A stretch of 64,000 bases of DNA. Source: Agrobacterium tumefaciens (GTDB lineage: Bacteria; Pseudomonadota; Alphaproteobacteria; Rhizobiales; Rhizobiaceae). Position numbers and translations under genes: made by a program. The DNA is taken from NCBI RefSeq assembly GCF_005221385.1, contig NZ_CP039904.1, positions 1,461,501 through 1,525,500 of the forward strand, in the 5' to 3' direction. Under the pieces are notes generated by a model. The model had not been told where the DNA came from. It saw only the letters and a list, made by a program, of their open reading frames with translations, and did no database searches. Numbering within the stretch: the first letter of the stretch is position 1; every line of letters starts with the position of its first letter. Shown here in pieces: positions 34,976 through 43,571 of this stretch.

Positions 34976-35569
34976 ATGCGCAAACCCCGCAGTGAAATGA
35001 TTGCCGAGACACGGGCAAAGCTTCTGTCCGCCGGTCGAAAGGCGTTTGGCAGCATCGGTTATGCCGAAGCGTCGATGGACGACTTCACCGCCGAGGCGGG
35101 GCTGACCCGTGGCGCGCTCTATCACCATTTCGGTGACAAAAAGGGCCTGCTGCTGGCGGTTGTCGCTGAAATTGACGCGGAGATGACAAAAAGACTCTGT
35201 GAGATTTCGTCGAAAGCCGCGACCCGGTGGGACGGTTTTATCGATGAGAATGTCGGTTATGTCCGCATGGCTCTTGAGCCGGAAATCCAGCGGATCATGT
35301 TTCGCGATGGACCGGCCGTGCTCGGTGATCCCTCCCGCTGGCCAAATGCCAATGGCTGTATTTCCGCTGTTGCGCGGAGCCTTGAAATCCTGAAGCAGGA
35401 AGGGGCGATCACCGATATCGACCCGGAGGCATGTGCCCGTTTCATCAACGCGGCAAGCAGCAGCGCCGCCCAGTGGATCGCGAATTCCGACGACCCTGAA
35501 AGGACTTCCAAACGGGCAGTTGAAAGCTTCCGGACCTTGCTTGAAGGATTGCGCATTCACAAAGGCTGA
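34976..35569 (+). CDS. TetR-family repressor
   Basis: This 197-residue protein has the N-terminal HTH AGRKAFGSIGYAEASMDDFTAEAGLTRGALYHHFGDKKGLLLAV, given here as motifs GYAEASMDDF and GLTRGALYHHFGDKKGLL, and a helical ligand-binding C-terminal domain (TetR_C type). The ATG at 34976 follows GGAG at 6 nt; the GTG at 34949 lies inside the third operator box and is rejected as start. Autoregulation and control of the divergent MFS gene are implied by the three operators. The ligand is unknown. Confidence 0.9.
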   Translation: MRKPRSEMIAETRAKLLSAGRKAFGSIGYAEASMDDFTAEAGLTRGALYHHFGDKKGLLLAVVAEIDAEMTKRLCEISSKAATRWDGFIDENVGYVRMALEPEIQRIMFRDGPAVLGDPSRWPNANGCISAVARSLEILKQEGAITDIDPEACARFINAASSSAAQWIANSDDPERTSKRAVESFRTLLEGLRIHKG

Positions 35570-35676
35570 TCCGTACCCTTTTAGGCGGGACCTCTCGACT
35601 GAAGGGAGAGCGGCGTGCCGGGTGCCCGCCTCACAGGTTCCCCGTCAGCGCCAGCTTTCACGACATGGCAATAGGT

Positions 35677-35698
35677 AAGTCATCCAACTGTCATATGG
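35677..35698 (+). promoter_or_regulatory. Pho-box-like PhoB site
   Basis: AAGTCATCCAA followed by CTGTCATATGG gives two 7+4 units with an 11-bp period, matching the CTGTCAT-N4 direct-repeat layout of PhoB sites. It ends about 46 nt before the alkaline phosphatase start. Confidence 0.6.
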
Positions 35699-35744
35699 CG
35701 GGTCTAGGAGAGGTTGTGGTTTTCACATGTCTCGCGAGGGGAAT

Positions 35745-37499
35745 ATGCGCAAAATTGTTGCTGCTTTGGTCGCTACGACCTTTCTTGCCGGCGCCGCTCA
35801 GGCTGCCGAGGTCTATCCGCTTGATCGTGCTACGATCCTGACCGGTTCGCCGTTTGATTTCAAAGCGGAATTCGACGCGGTCGTAAAGCCGGAAGACGTC
35901 AAGATCACCGTCAACGGCCAGGATTACAAGGCTGTTCTCGGCAAGGACGTCGAGTTCGTTGCCGAAGAAAAGAACAAGGACAAGGTTCTTGGTTCGGCCG
36001 TCATCCTGCGCGGCATCACGCTCGCCAATGCCGGTGATTACAAGGTCGAAGTTTCGGCCGGTTCCGAGACCAAGAACGTGACCTGGACCGTTTATGGCAC
36101 GCCTGCCCAGGCGAAGGCCAAGAATGTGATCTTCCTGATCGCCGACGGTCTGTCGGTCGCCCATCGTACTGCCGCCCGTATCATGTCCAAGGGCATGACC
36201 GAGGGTAAGGCCAATGGCCGTCTCAACATGGATGACGTGCCGCCGGTCGCTTTCATCGGCACCTCCGCCACGGACGCCGTCGCCACCGACAGCGCCAATA
36301 CCATGTCGGCCTACATGACCGGCCACAAGACCGCCGTGAACGCTATCGGCGTTTATGCCGACCGCACTCCGGCCTCGCTCGACGATCCGAAGGTCGAAAC
36401 GCTGGCTGAAGCCCTGCGCCGCCAGACCAAGAAGTCGATCGGCATCATCTCCACCGCCGAATTGCAGGATGCGACGCCGGCTGCCGTCGTTGCCCATACC
36501 CGCAAGCGTGGCGACAAGGCTGACATTAACGGCATGCTGTTCGACGTGAAGCCGGATGTGCTTCTCGGCGGCGGTTCCGCCTATTTCCTGCCGCAGGCGA
36601 CCGCCGGTTCCAAGCGCAAGGACGACAAGGACTATATCGCCCTGTTCAAGGAAGCCGGTTACACGCTGGCGACCAGCAAGGCTGAACTTGCAACGGCTGC
36701 CGGCACCAACACCGGCAAGATCCTCGGCCTGTTCCACACCGGCAACATGGATACCACGCTTGACCGCGAGTTCCTGAAAAAGGGCACCACGGGCAAGTTC
36801 CCGGACCAGCCGGGTCTGGTTGAAATGACCAAGGTTGCGCTCGACAATCTGTCGAAGAACCCGGAAGGCTTCTTCCTGATGGTCGAAGCGGCGAACGTCG
36901 ACAAGATGTCTCATCCGCTCGACTGGGATCGCGCCGTCGTCGATACGATCGAATTCGACAAGGCCATCGGCGTTGCCCGCGAATTTGCGGCCAAGAACCC
37001 CGATACGCTGATCATCGTCACCGGCGACCATACCCACGGCGTTTCCATCATCGGTACTGTTGATGATGACAAGCCCGGCACGGACATGCGCGAAAAGGTC
37101 GGCACCTATGCCGAAGCCGGCTTCCCGAATTACGAAGACAAGGACGGCGACGGTTATCCTGACAAGGTCGACGTTTCGCGTCGTCTCTTCCTGAACGCCA
37201 ATAACGGTCCGGATCACTACGAAACCTTCCGCCCGAAGCTCGATGGCCCGTTTGCGCCGGCCATCCAGAACGAAAAGAAGGAATACATCGCCAACGAGCA
37301 ATACAAGGATGTTCCCGGTGCCGTGCTGGTCACCGGCATCATTCCGAAGAGCTCCGACAGCGGCGTACACGCGGTTGATGACGTCGTGCTGCAGGCCGAA
37401 GGACCCGGCGCCGAAGGCTTCCGCGGTTACATGGAGCAGAGCGATGTCTACAAGGGTCTTGTCGAAGCTTTCGCTCTTGGCGCCAAGCAGACCAACTAA
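35745..37499 (+). CDS. phoA: Alkaline phosphatase, PhoA-type, periplasmic
   Basis: This 584-residue secreted enzyme has the signal peptide MRKIVAALVATTFLAGAAQA. A non-catalytic N-terminal domain (about 22-110) comes first. The catalytic domain follows, with the first metal Asp in VIFLIADGLSVAH, the nucleophile Ser in VATDSANTMSAY, VEAANVDKMSHPLDWD, and the late metal ligands in IIVTGDHTHG. It hydrolyses phosphate monoesters outside the cytoplasm, using two Zn and one Mg. An Asp-rich EDKDGDGYPDKVD loop (about 465) resembles a Ca site. The start at 35745 is the one with the signal peptide. A Pho-box-like repeat upstream indicates phosphate-starvation control. Confidence 0.88.
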   Translation: MRKIVAALVATTFLAGAAQAAEVYPLDRATILTGSPFDFKAEFDAVVKPEDVKITVNGQDYKAVLGKDVEFVAEEKNKDKVLGSAVILRGITLANAGDYKVEVSAGSETKNVTWTVYGTPAQAKAKNVIFLIADGLSVAHRTAARIMSKGMTEGKANGRLNMDDVPPVAFIGTSATDAVATDSANTMSAYMTGHKTAVNAIGVYADRTPASLDDPKVETLAEALRRQTKKSIGIISTAELQDATPAAVVAHTRKRGDKADINGMLFDVKPDVLLGGGSAYFLPQATAGSKRKDDKDYIALFKEAGYTLATSKAELATAAGTNTGKILGLFHTGNMDTTLDREFLKKGTTGKFPDQPGLVEMTKVALDNLSKNPEGFFLMVEAANVDKMSHPLDWDRAVVDTIEFDKAIGVAREFAAKNPDTLIIVTGDHTHGVSIIGTVDDDKPGTDMREKVGTYAEAGFPNYEDKDGDGYPDKVDVSRRLFLNANNGPDHYETFRPKLDGPFAPAIQNEKKEYIANEQYKDVPGAVLVTGIIPKSSDSGVHAVDDVVLQAEGPGAEGFRGYMEQSDVYKGLVEAFALGAKQTN

Positions 37500-37510
37500 G
37501 ATTTGAAACG

Positions 37511-37544
37511 GGGCAAGGGCGCGCCACCATGGCGTGCCCTTGCC
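37511..37544. other. Long hairpin after the alkaline phosphatase gene
   Basis: GGCAAGGGCGCGCC (37512-37525) pairs with GGCGTGCCCTTGCC (37531-37544), with one G-U pair and a five-base loop, 12 nt after the phosphatase stop. No T-run follows, so it could be a transcript-stabilising or rho-assisted end rather than a classical terminator. Confidence 0.5.
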
Positions 37545-37613
37545 GTCACTACGGTCCTGCGTTGCCGGCCATGACGGCTGACGATGAAAGACCTTTGAAG
37601 AAGGAAAATGGTC

Positions 37614-38078
37614 ATGAGCAAGCCTGATCCGGCGCGGTTCAATCGCCGCCAGACCCTTGGTCTCATTGCTGGTCTGCCGCTGCTGGCCGCCGGCACGCGT
37701 GCACAGGCGAAAAGCGACATCACCTTCGACGAGCTTTATGGCAAGGTCAGCGTTCTCGGGCTGGAATTTTCCGAGAAGGTCAAGCAGTTGAACGGCGAGG
37801 AGGTCGCCATGCGCGGCTTCATGGCGCCACCGCTGAAGGCTGAAGCACAGTTCTTCGTGCTCACCGAAATACCCATGTCGATCTGCCCGTTTTGCTCCAC
37901 CGATTCAGACTGGCCGGACAATATTGTCGTCGTCTATCTTGGCGAAAAGCAGACCTTTACCCAGCCCAGCCAGACGATCGAAGTGCGCGGTACACTGGAA
38001 ACGGGTTCCTGGACTGATCCGGACACCGGCTTCGTCAGCCTGCTGCGCATTCGCCAGGCAGAATACGCGACGGTTTGA
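37614..38078 (+). CDS. Tat-exported protein, DUF3299-like, of a putative metal ABC system
   Basis: This 154-residue protein has a twin-arginine signal (RFNRRQTLGLIAGLPLLAAG, cleaved after RAQA), so it would be exported folded. The mature part reads LNGEEVAMRGFMAPPL...FFVLTEIPMSICPFC, and the CPFC motif with the following Asp/Trp residues resembles the DUF3299 group, which is found in zinc-linked loci in other bacteria. The ATG at 37614 has AAGGA at 8 nt. It precedes the ABC ATPase by 4 nt and is probably co-transcribed with it. A metal-chaperone role is inference. Confidence 0.65.
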   Translation: MSKPDPARFNRRQTLGLIAGLPLLAAGTRAQAKSDITFDELYGKVSVLGLEFSEKVKQLNGEEVAMRGFMAPPLKAEAQFFVLTEIPMSICPFCSTDSDWPDNIVVVYLGEKQTFTQPSQTIEVRGTLETGSWTDPDTGFVSLLRIRQAEYATV

Positions 38079-38082
38079 AACC

Positions 38083-38772
38083 ATGCTGCCTCTGAAGATA
38101 GAAAATCTTGCCGTCTCCTTTCCCGGACTGGCGGCTCCGGTTCTTGTTATCGACCATCTGGAAATCGTTGCCGGAAGCCGCGTGGCACTGACGGGTGGTT
38201 CCGGCTCGGGCAAGAGCACCCTCATCAACATCATCGCCGGCCTTGAGCGGGTTGAGACCGGCCGCGTCGTTTGGGGGAACGGGAACATTGCGGAGCTGTC
38301 CGAGGGCCGTCGCGACCATTGGCGGGCTGCCAATATCGGCCTTGTCATGCAGGAGTTTCATCTTTTTCCCGGTCTCTCTGCGCTGGATAACATCCTGCTG
38401 CCCGCCCGCCTGTCGCGTGTGGCAAATGCAGAGCTTATAAACCGTGCGGAATCCCTGTTTGCGACCGTCGGCCTCAAGCGCCCCGGGCAGCATATCGAGA
38501 CCATGTCGCGGGGTGAAATGCAGCGTGTTGCCATCGCCCGGGCGCTGCTGCGCAGCCCCGGCGTCATCATTGCTGACGAACCGACCGCCAGCCTGGATCT
38601 CGAAAGCGGCGAGGCTGTCGGCGATTTGCTGCTTGCCGTTGCCGCCGGCACCGGCAGTACGCTGATTGTCGCGAGCCACGATCAGCATCTGATCGGTCGC
38701 CTTGACCGGCGTCTGACCCTCAGTGGCGGCCGTGTCGTTGCCGATACTGACGCGAAGGAGATCGCAGCATGA
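38083..38772 (+). CDS. ABC ATPase of the MacB/LolD class
   Basis: This 229-residue ATPase has Walker A TGGSGSGKST, Q-loop MQEFHLFPGLSALDNILLPA, signature MSRGEMQRVAIARALL, Walker B VIIADEPTASLD and a His in VASHDQHL. The signature has Ser-Arg-Gly-Glu rather than the usual Ser-Gly-Gly-Gln. It belongs to the mechanotransmission-type ATPases that pair with FtsX-like permeases. It lies 4 nt after the Tat-exported protein gene and overlaps the permease gene by 4 nt (ATGA), so the three form one operon. Confidence 0.85.
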   Translation: MLPLKIENLAVSFPGLAAPVLVIDHLEIVAGSRVALTGGSGSGKSTLINIIAGLERVETGRVVWGNGNIAELSEGRRDHWRAANIGLVMQEFHLFPGLSALDNILLPARLSRVANAELINRAESLFATVGLKRPGQHIETMSRGEMQRVAIARALLRSPGVIIADEPTASLDLESGEAVGDLLLAVAAGTGSTLIVASHDQHLIGRLDRRLTLSGGRVVADTDAKEIAA

Positions 38773-40202
38773 TCGGTTTCATCCTTGCCGACCTGCGTCG
38801 CCTGTGGCTGGGCGGGGCCGTCGTGGTTCTGCTGGTGGCGCTGGCCACCGCGCTTGGCGTGGCTGTCACCTTGCAGGAACGGTCTTTGCGTCTCGGCAGC
38901 GCCCGCGCCGCCGATAAATTCGACCTCGTTGTCGGTGCTGCCGGCAGCGAAACGCAGTTGATCCTTTCATCCATCTTCCTGCAGGCGGCGCCCCTGCCGC
39001 TCGTGGATGGCGCCGTCCTCACCCGGCTTGCCGCCGATCCGCGTGTCGCATGGGCGGCTCCTGTCGGATTTGGGGATTCTTTTGCCGGCTATCCCATTGT
39101 CGGCACGACGACGAGCCTCGTCAGTAACACAACGCCCGGCTTTGCCGAGGGCAGGATGTTTGCTTTGGAAGGCGAAGCGCTTCTGGGCGCTGCCGTCAAC
39201 CTCTCCGTTGGTGCCGAGATCAAGCCGATGCATGGCACCGCCGAAACCGGCGGCCGCACCCATACCGAGATCGCCTACAAGGCCGTCGGGAAGTTGCAGC
39301 CGACTGGCACACCCTGGGATCGCGCCATTCTCGTGCCGATTCAGGCTGTGTGGCACGTCCATGGTCTTGGCCAGGAACATGGTCATGATCACGGTGAAGG
39401 CAATGGGGAAGGTGACGCGGCTGCGCATGATGACGGGCATCAGGAGGATGGCCATGATCACGCCCATGAAGGCGAGGCACATCATGGGGATGGCGATACG
39501 CATGCCGAAGGTGAGGTCGGCCAAGCCGATGCCATTATTCAGATCGGGATGCCGCAGGAGCCCAAAGCGGCTGTCGTGCCGGGCGCTTCTTCGGGGCATG
39601 CCGAGTCCGATCATCATGGCAGTATCGATCCCGATGCGCCGATCGTAGAGACCTTTGGTGAGAACATGCCCGGTCTGCCGGCCATTCTCGTCAAACCGAA
39701 GACGATTGCCGATGCCTATCGGCTGAGACAGGAATATCGCAGCGGCAATACGCTTGGCGTTTTCCCGGGCGAGGTGCTCACCGGACTTTATGCCACGCTT
39801 GGTGATGCCAAGATGGTTCTGGGTGCGGTCGCCGCGGGTTCGCAAGGGCTGGTGGCGGCAGCGTTGATGCTGGTGACGGTGATCCATGTCGGTCAGCGGC
39901 GTAGGCAGATAGGCGCATTGCGGGCATTCGGCGCGCCCCGTGGCTCGGTATTCGCCATCGTCTGGCTGGAGCTTTTCTTTCTGGTGGCGCTTGGTGTCGG
40001 TATCGGTTTTCTGCTCGGCCTGGGCGCTGCTCATATCGGCGCGCAGCTGTTTACCGCAAAAAGTGGCGTGATCCTGCCGGTCGGCTTCACCCGCGAAGAT
40101 TTGCGCCTTGCGCTCTTCCTGCTGGGTTTTGCCGCTGTTCTGGCCGCGATACCGGCATTGCTTGCCTATCGCCAGTCTCCCGCAGCCGCGCTCCGCGCGT
40201 GA
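38769..40202 (+). CDS. FtsX/MacB-type permease with a histidine-rich periplasmic loop
   Basis: This 477-residue permease has four helices: one at 12-35, then three at about 352-378, 400-425 and 445-470. That places the region in between as the MacB_PCD-like periplasmic domain. That domain contains an insert at about 196-245 with 13 His plus many Asp/Glu/Gly. The insert is a metal-sponge sequence, probably for Zn, Ni or Co. There is no histidine-rich stretch in ordinary MacB or LolE. Together with the ATPase and Tat-exported partner it is a candidate metal transporter or a metal-sensing ABC pump of the Zrg-like kind; the direction of transport is not given by the sequence. Confidence 0.8.
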   Translation: MIGFILADLRRLWLGGAVVVLLVALATALGVAVTLQERSLRLGSARAADKFDLVVGAAGSETQLILSSIFLQAAPLPLVDGAVLTRLAADPRVAWAAPVGFGDSFAGYPIVGTTTSLVSNTTPGFAEGRMFALEGEALLGAAVNLSVGAEIKPMHGTAETGGRTHTEIAYKAVGKLQPTGTPWDRAILVPIQAVWHVHGLGQEHGHDHGEGNGEGDAAAHDDGHQEDGHDHAHEGEAHHGDGDTHAEGEVGQADAIIQIGMPQEPKAAVVPGASSGHAESDHHGSIDPDAPIVETFGENMPGLPAILVKPKTIADAYRLRQEYRSGNTLGVFPGEVLTGLYATLGDAKMVLGAVAAGSQGLVAAALMLVTVIHVGQRRRQIGALRAFGAPRGSVFAIVWLELFFLVALGVGIGFLLGLGAAHIGAQLFTAKSGVILPVGFTREDLRLALFLLGFAAVLAAIPALLAYRQSPAAALRA

Positions 40203-40464
40203 GCGTGTACAAAGGCCACGTTTTGAGATTTATTGGAGGCTGTGCCAGTCGGGGTGATTGGGCAGGGTCGTGCCCCTTGTTTCGATTACCATACCGACAG
40301 ATCGGGTTGCGTCGCTTGTAACCTGGCTCCGAACATGCCCTCCGGTCCGGGAAGCGAAAGGCGCAGATAAAATATAGTTTTTTTACTGTGGTCGCTTTTT
40401 GTGGCAGGCTTTTGCCGATACCTGCGAAATCGGCAGGAAACTGCATGACATTGAGAGGGACGAG

Positions 40465-40923
40465 ATGGCTGAAAGGAAACCGGAAAAAGCTGCCGAAAAC
40501 GCGGAGGTTGGAGCTTCGGCTGCCGCACCGAAGCTTCTTTCAGGCGGCAATCCACAGATTGCCAAGGGTTATGGTGATGCGCCGGTGCAGGCCTATATTG
40601 CCGCCATGCCGGGTTGGAAAAGCCCGGTCGGGGCGCGTATTGACACGCTGATCGAAAACCTGGTGCCCGGCGTGCGCAAGGCCGTGAAGTGGAACTCGCC
40701 CCTCTACGGCATGGAGGATGGCGTCTGGTTCCTCGGCCTTCACTGCTTTGCCAAATATATCAAAGTCAGCTTCTTCAACGGTGCGTCACTTGAGCCGCCA
40801 CCGCCCGGTGCATCGAAGCAGCCGAAGGTTCGTTACCTTGATATTCACGAAGGCGTCTTCGATGAAGCGCAGTTCGCTGAGTGGGTGAAACAGGCAAGCC
40901 AATTGCCGGGTGAGAAGCTTTAG
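40465..40923 (+). CDS. DUF1801-domain protein
   Basis: This 152-residue soluble protein starts with MAERKPEKAAE and a Lys/Ala-rich tail. It has the DUF1801 core at about 50-140: WKSPVGARIDTLIENLVPGVRKAVKWNSPLYGMEDGVWFLGLHCFAKYIKVSFFNG, given here as the motifs VRKAVKWNSPLYGM and YIKVSFFNG. DUF1801 is a YdhG-like fold related to frataxin-type proteins, with no assigned reaction. The ATG at 40465 has GAGAGG upstream. It is monocistronic, with about 250 nt of apparently empty sequence before and after. Confidence 0.8.
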   Translation: MAERKPEKAAENAEVGASAAAPKLLSGGNPQIAKGYGDAPVQAYIAAMPGWKSPVGARIDTLIENLVPGVRKAVKWNSPLYGMEDGVWFLGLHCFAKYIKVSFFNGASLEPPPPGASKQPKVRYLDIHEGVFDEAQFAEWVKQASQLPGEKL

Positions 40924-41175
40924 GAAGACGCGCTTCGTCGGCCTTGCAGGGAAGGCAGCTCCCGTCATGGGCAGACGAATCACGTCCCATTTCCCTCTCT
41001 GGAAAAGCCATGATACCCGGCCGGTGATGAGAAATCGCTGGCGCCTCGATACAGTTTTTCCGCCGCGAAGAAAAACCGGCCGATCCGGCGGATTTCTGTT
41101 TACTTTTGCCGAAGTTGCACGCCATCACGCTGATTGAACTCGCTGCCAGGCGTATCGCAAACCATGGAGGATGAG

Positions 41176-42213
41176 ATGAAGGCACTGGTGCTGGAAGAAA
41201 AAGGCAAGCTCTCGCTCAGGGATTTTGACATTTCGAGTGAACTCGGACCGAAGGATGTGCGCATCCGCACCCATACGGTCGGCATCTGCGGCTCGGATGT
41301 CCATTATTACACCCATGGCAAGATCGGTCATTTCATCGTCAATGCTCCCATGGTACTCGGCCATGAGGCGTCGGGAACGGTCATCGAAACCGGTGCCGAA
41401 GTGACGCATCTGAAGGCCGGTGACCGTGTCTGCATGGAGCCGGGTATCCCCGACCCGACGTCGCGCGCATCCAAGCTCGGCATCTATAACGTCGATCCCG
41501 CCGTCCGCTTCTGGGCGACACCGCCGATCCATGGCTGCCTGACGCCTGAGGTCATCCACCCCGCCGCTTTCACCTACAAGCTGCCGGACAATGTGTCCTT
41601 TGCCGAAGGTGCCATGGTCGAACCCTTCGCCATCGGCATGCAGGCGGCACTCAGAGCGCGCATCCAGCCCGGCGATGTCGCCGTTGTCACCGGTGCCGGT
41701 CCGATCGGCATGATGGTGGCGCTGGCAGCACTTGCCGGTGGTTGCGCCAAGGTCATCGTTGCCGATCTTGCCCAGCCGAAGCTTGATATCATCGCCGCTT
41801 ATGACGGTATCGAGACCGTCAATATCCGCGAGCATAATCTTGCCGAAGCCGTGGCCGCTGCTACGGATGGCTGGGGCTGCGACATCGTGTTCGAATGCTC
41901 GGGTGCTGCACCGGCCGTGCTTGGCATGGCGAAACTTGCGCGGCCCGGCGGTGCGATCGTGCTTGTTGGCATGCCGGTTGATCCGGTGCCGGTTGATATC
42001 GTTGGCCTGCAGGCCAAGGAGCTTCGGGTGGAGACGGTTTTCCGTTACGCCAACGTTTATGACCGGGCAGTTGCACTCATTGCATCCGGCAAGGTCGATC
42101 TGAAGCCGCTGATTTCCGCAACCATCCCTTTCGAAGACAGCATCGCCGGTTTTGATCGTGCGGTGGAAGCACGGGATACGGATGTGAAGCTGCAAATTCT
42201 GATGCCGCAATAA
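41176..42213 (+). CDS. Polyol (xylitol-type) dehydrogenase, zinc MDR family
   Basis: This 345-residue medium-chain dehydrogenase has the catalytic zinc ligands in [16 protein letters not shown] (Cys), LGHEASG (His-Glu) and VEPF (Glu), and the NAD fold motif [10 protein letters not shown]. The four-Cys structural zinc loop typical of alcohol dehydrogenases is replaced by [14 protein letters not shown], which lacks these Cys, as in sorbitol/xylitol dehydrogenases. The usual reaction is xylitol to D-xylulose or D-glucitol to D-fructose with NAD. The start at 41176 follows GGAGG. It stands just upstream of the AraC-regulated pentitol cluster. Confidence 0.85.
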   Translation: MKALVLEEKGKLSLRDFDISSELGPKDVRIRTHTVGICGSDVHYYTHGKIGHFIVNAPMVLGHEASGTVIETGAEVTHLKAGDRVCMEPGIPDPTSRASKLGIYNVDPAVRFWATPPIHGCLTPEVIHPAAFTYKLPDNVSFAEGAMVEPFAIGMQAALRARIQPGDVAVVTGAGPIGMMVALAALAGGCAKVIVADLAQPKLDIIAAYDGIETVNIREHNLAEAVAAATDGWGCDIVFECSGAAPAVLGMAKLARPGGAIVLVGMPVDPVPVDIVGLQAKELRVETVFRYANVYDRAVALIASGKVDLKPLISATIPFEDSIAGFDRAVEARDTDVKLQILMPQ

Positions 42214-42589
42214 AAGATCAGGCCAATTGCCTGCTGATGACCGAGCGGCAGGCACCCTGCGGAAAAGTATAAGCGCGAGCTGCCGGTGATCGGTAGTTCG
42301 CGCTCCAAAAATTCATCAAAACTCTCCCCGTCATGCATATTATATCGGCGTATCACGCAAAATTGCGCGAAAAAATCGGTGCAACTGCCAGCTTAATTGG
42401 CAGCGTCTGTACGCAACTATTCAATTTCCGACAAAAAACAGTCAAAAAAGTATCGGTAATTTCCCCGGCTTGATGTGGAAGTAAATGCGCGGCAGGCCAT
42501 ATGCTCCCCTTTAACGCCTGGGACGAGCCATAAAGAGGAATGGCCTTGCTCCGCAAATACGGCGGACGTGACCGATGGGAGGAATATTG
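42214..42589. other. 376-nt regulatory spacer upstream of the AraC gene
   Basis: No gene is seen. It contains the inverted repeat CTGCCA (42385-42390) / TGGCAG (42398-42403) with a 7-nt spacer. AT-rich sequence surrounds it, unlike the GC-rich coding DNA on both sides, consistent with promoter and operator space for the AraC regulator. Confidence 0.5.
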
Positions 42590-43474
42590 ATGCAGCCCGA
42601 TCTGGAACTGGTACACATCCGCAAGGGCGAATCCTTCGCTGCCTGGCGGCATGGCTATCCGTTCCGCACCGTGCGCTGGCATTATCATCCCGAATATGAA
42701 ATTCATCTGGTCGTTGCCACGTCGGGCACGTTCTATATCGGTGATTTCGTCGGTCGCTTCAGCCCCGGTCAGCTCATCATGACCGGTCCCAATCTCCCCC
42801 AGAACTGGATCAGCGAGATCGAGCCGGACGAGATCGTGCCGACACGCTCTCTCGTGATCCAGTTTCCGGAGACATTTATCGAAGATGCCTGCACATCCAT
42901 GTCCGAGATGGATGTGGTGCGCGCCCTGCTGGATCGCAGCCGCCGCGGCATTCTGTTTGACGACGAGACGAGCGACCGGGTTCGCCCGCTGGTGCTTCGG
43001 CTGATCGAAGCGCAGGGGCTGACACGGCTTGCGCTTTTCTGGGAAATTCTCGATCTGCTGGTCAACGCGCCGTCTTCAGAAGTGCTGGCGAGCCTGAGCT
43101 ACGAGCTTGATCTGACCGGCATCGGTGATAGCGGCATTAACCGCGCTCTGTCGCACCTGCGCCAGCATTTGACCGAACAGGTTGAGGAGATCGATCTGGC
43201 TGACATGGTGGGCCAGAGCCCGAGCGCCTTTTCCCGTGCCTTCAAGCGCCATACGGGAACGACGCTGGTGCGGTATCGCAATCAGTTACGCATTGATCTT
43301 GCCTGCCAGATGCTGCTGGCGGATCAGGACGTGAAGGTGGCGGAGGTCTGCTACGATGTGGGCTTTTCCAACCTTTCGAATTTCAACCGGCATTTCCTGA
43401 AATTGAAGGGAATGTCGCCGTCGAGGTTCCGAACCATATTCGCAGCCCAGAAGGCAGCGGTCATGGCGGATTAA
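42590..43474 (+). CDS. AraC-family regulator of the pentitol cluster
   Basis: This 294-residue regulator has an N-terminal cupin-like effector domain (about 1-150), with WHYHPEYEIHLVVATSGTFYIGDF and a His/Glu-rich strand. The C-terminal double HTH is at about 185-285: DLADMVGQSPSAFSRAFKRHTGTTLVRY, then VAEVCYDVGFSNLSNFNRHFLKLKGMSPSRFR. The ATG at 42590 sits 7 nt behind GGAGG. It lies between the polyol dehydrogenase and the ABC importer genes and probably activates them on binding a pentitol. Confidence 0.9.
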   Translation: MQPDLELVHIRKGESFAAWRHGYPFRTVRWHYHPEYEIHLVVATSGTFYIGDFVGRFSPGQLIMTGPNLPQNWISEIEPDEIVPTRSLVIQFPETFIEDACTSMSEMDVVRALLDRSRRGILFDDETSDRVRPLVLRLIEAQGLTRLALFWEILDLLVNAPSSEVLASLSYELDLTGIGDSGINRALSHLRQHLTEQVEEIDLADMVGQSPSAFSRAFKRHTGTTLVRYRNQLRIDLACQMLLADQDVKVAEVCYDVGFSNLSNFNRHFLKLKGMSPSRFRTIFAAQKAAVMAD

Positions 43475-43571
43475 ACCAGCGACACATCGCCGATTTTTTA
43501 GAATTCGGGCAGAGGGCTGTCCGGAAACGGGTACTTGTTGCCCCAACTTTCCAAACGGGAGGAATAGTAAG

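Noticed and set aside
35691..37370. 559-codon minus-strand frame
   Set aside because: It is antisense to the alkaline phosphatase, whose signal peptide and active-site motifs are clear. No ribosome site or family match.
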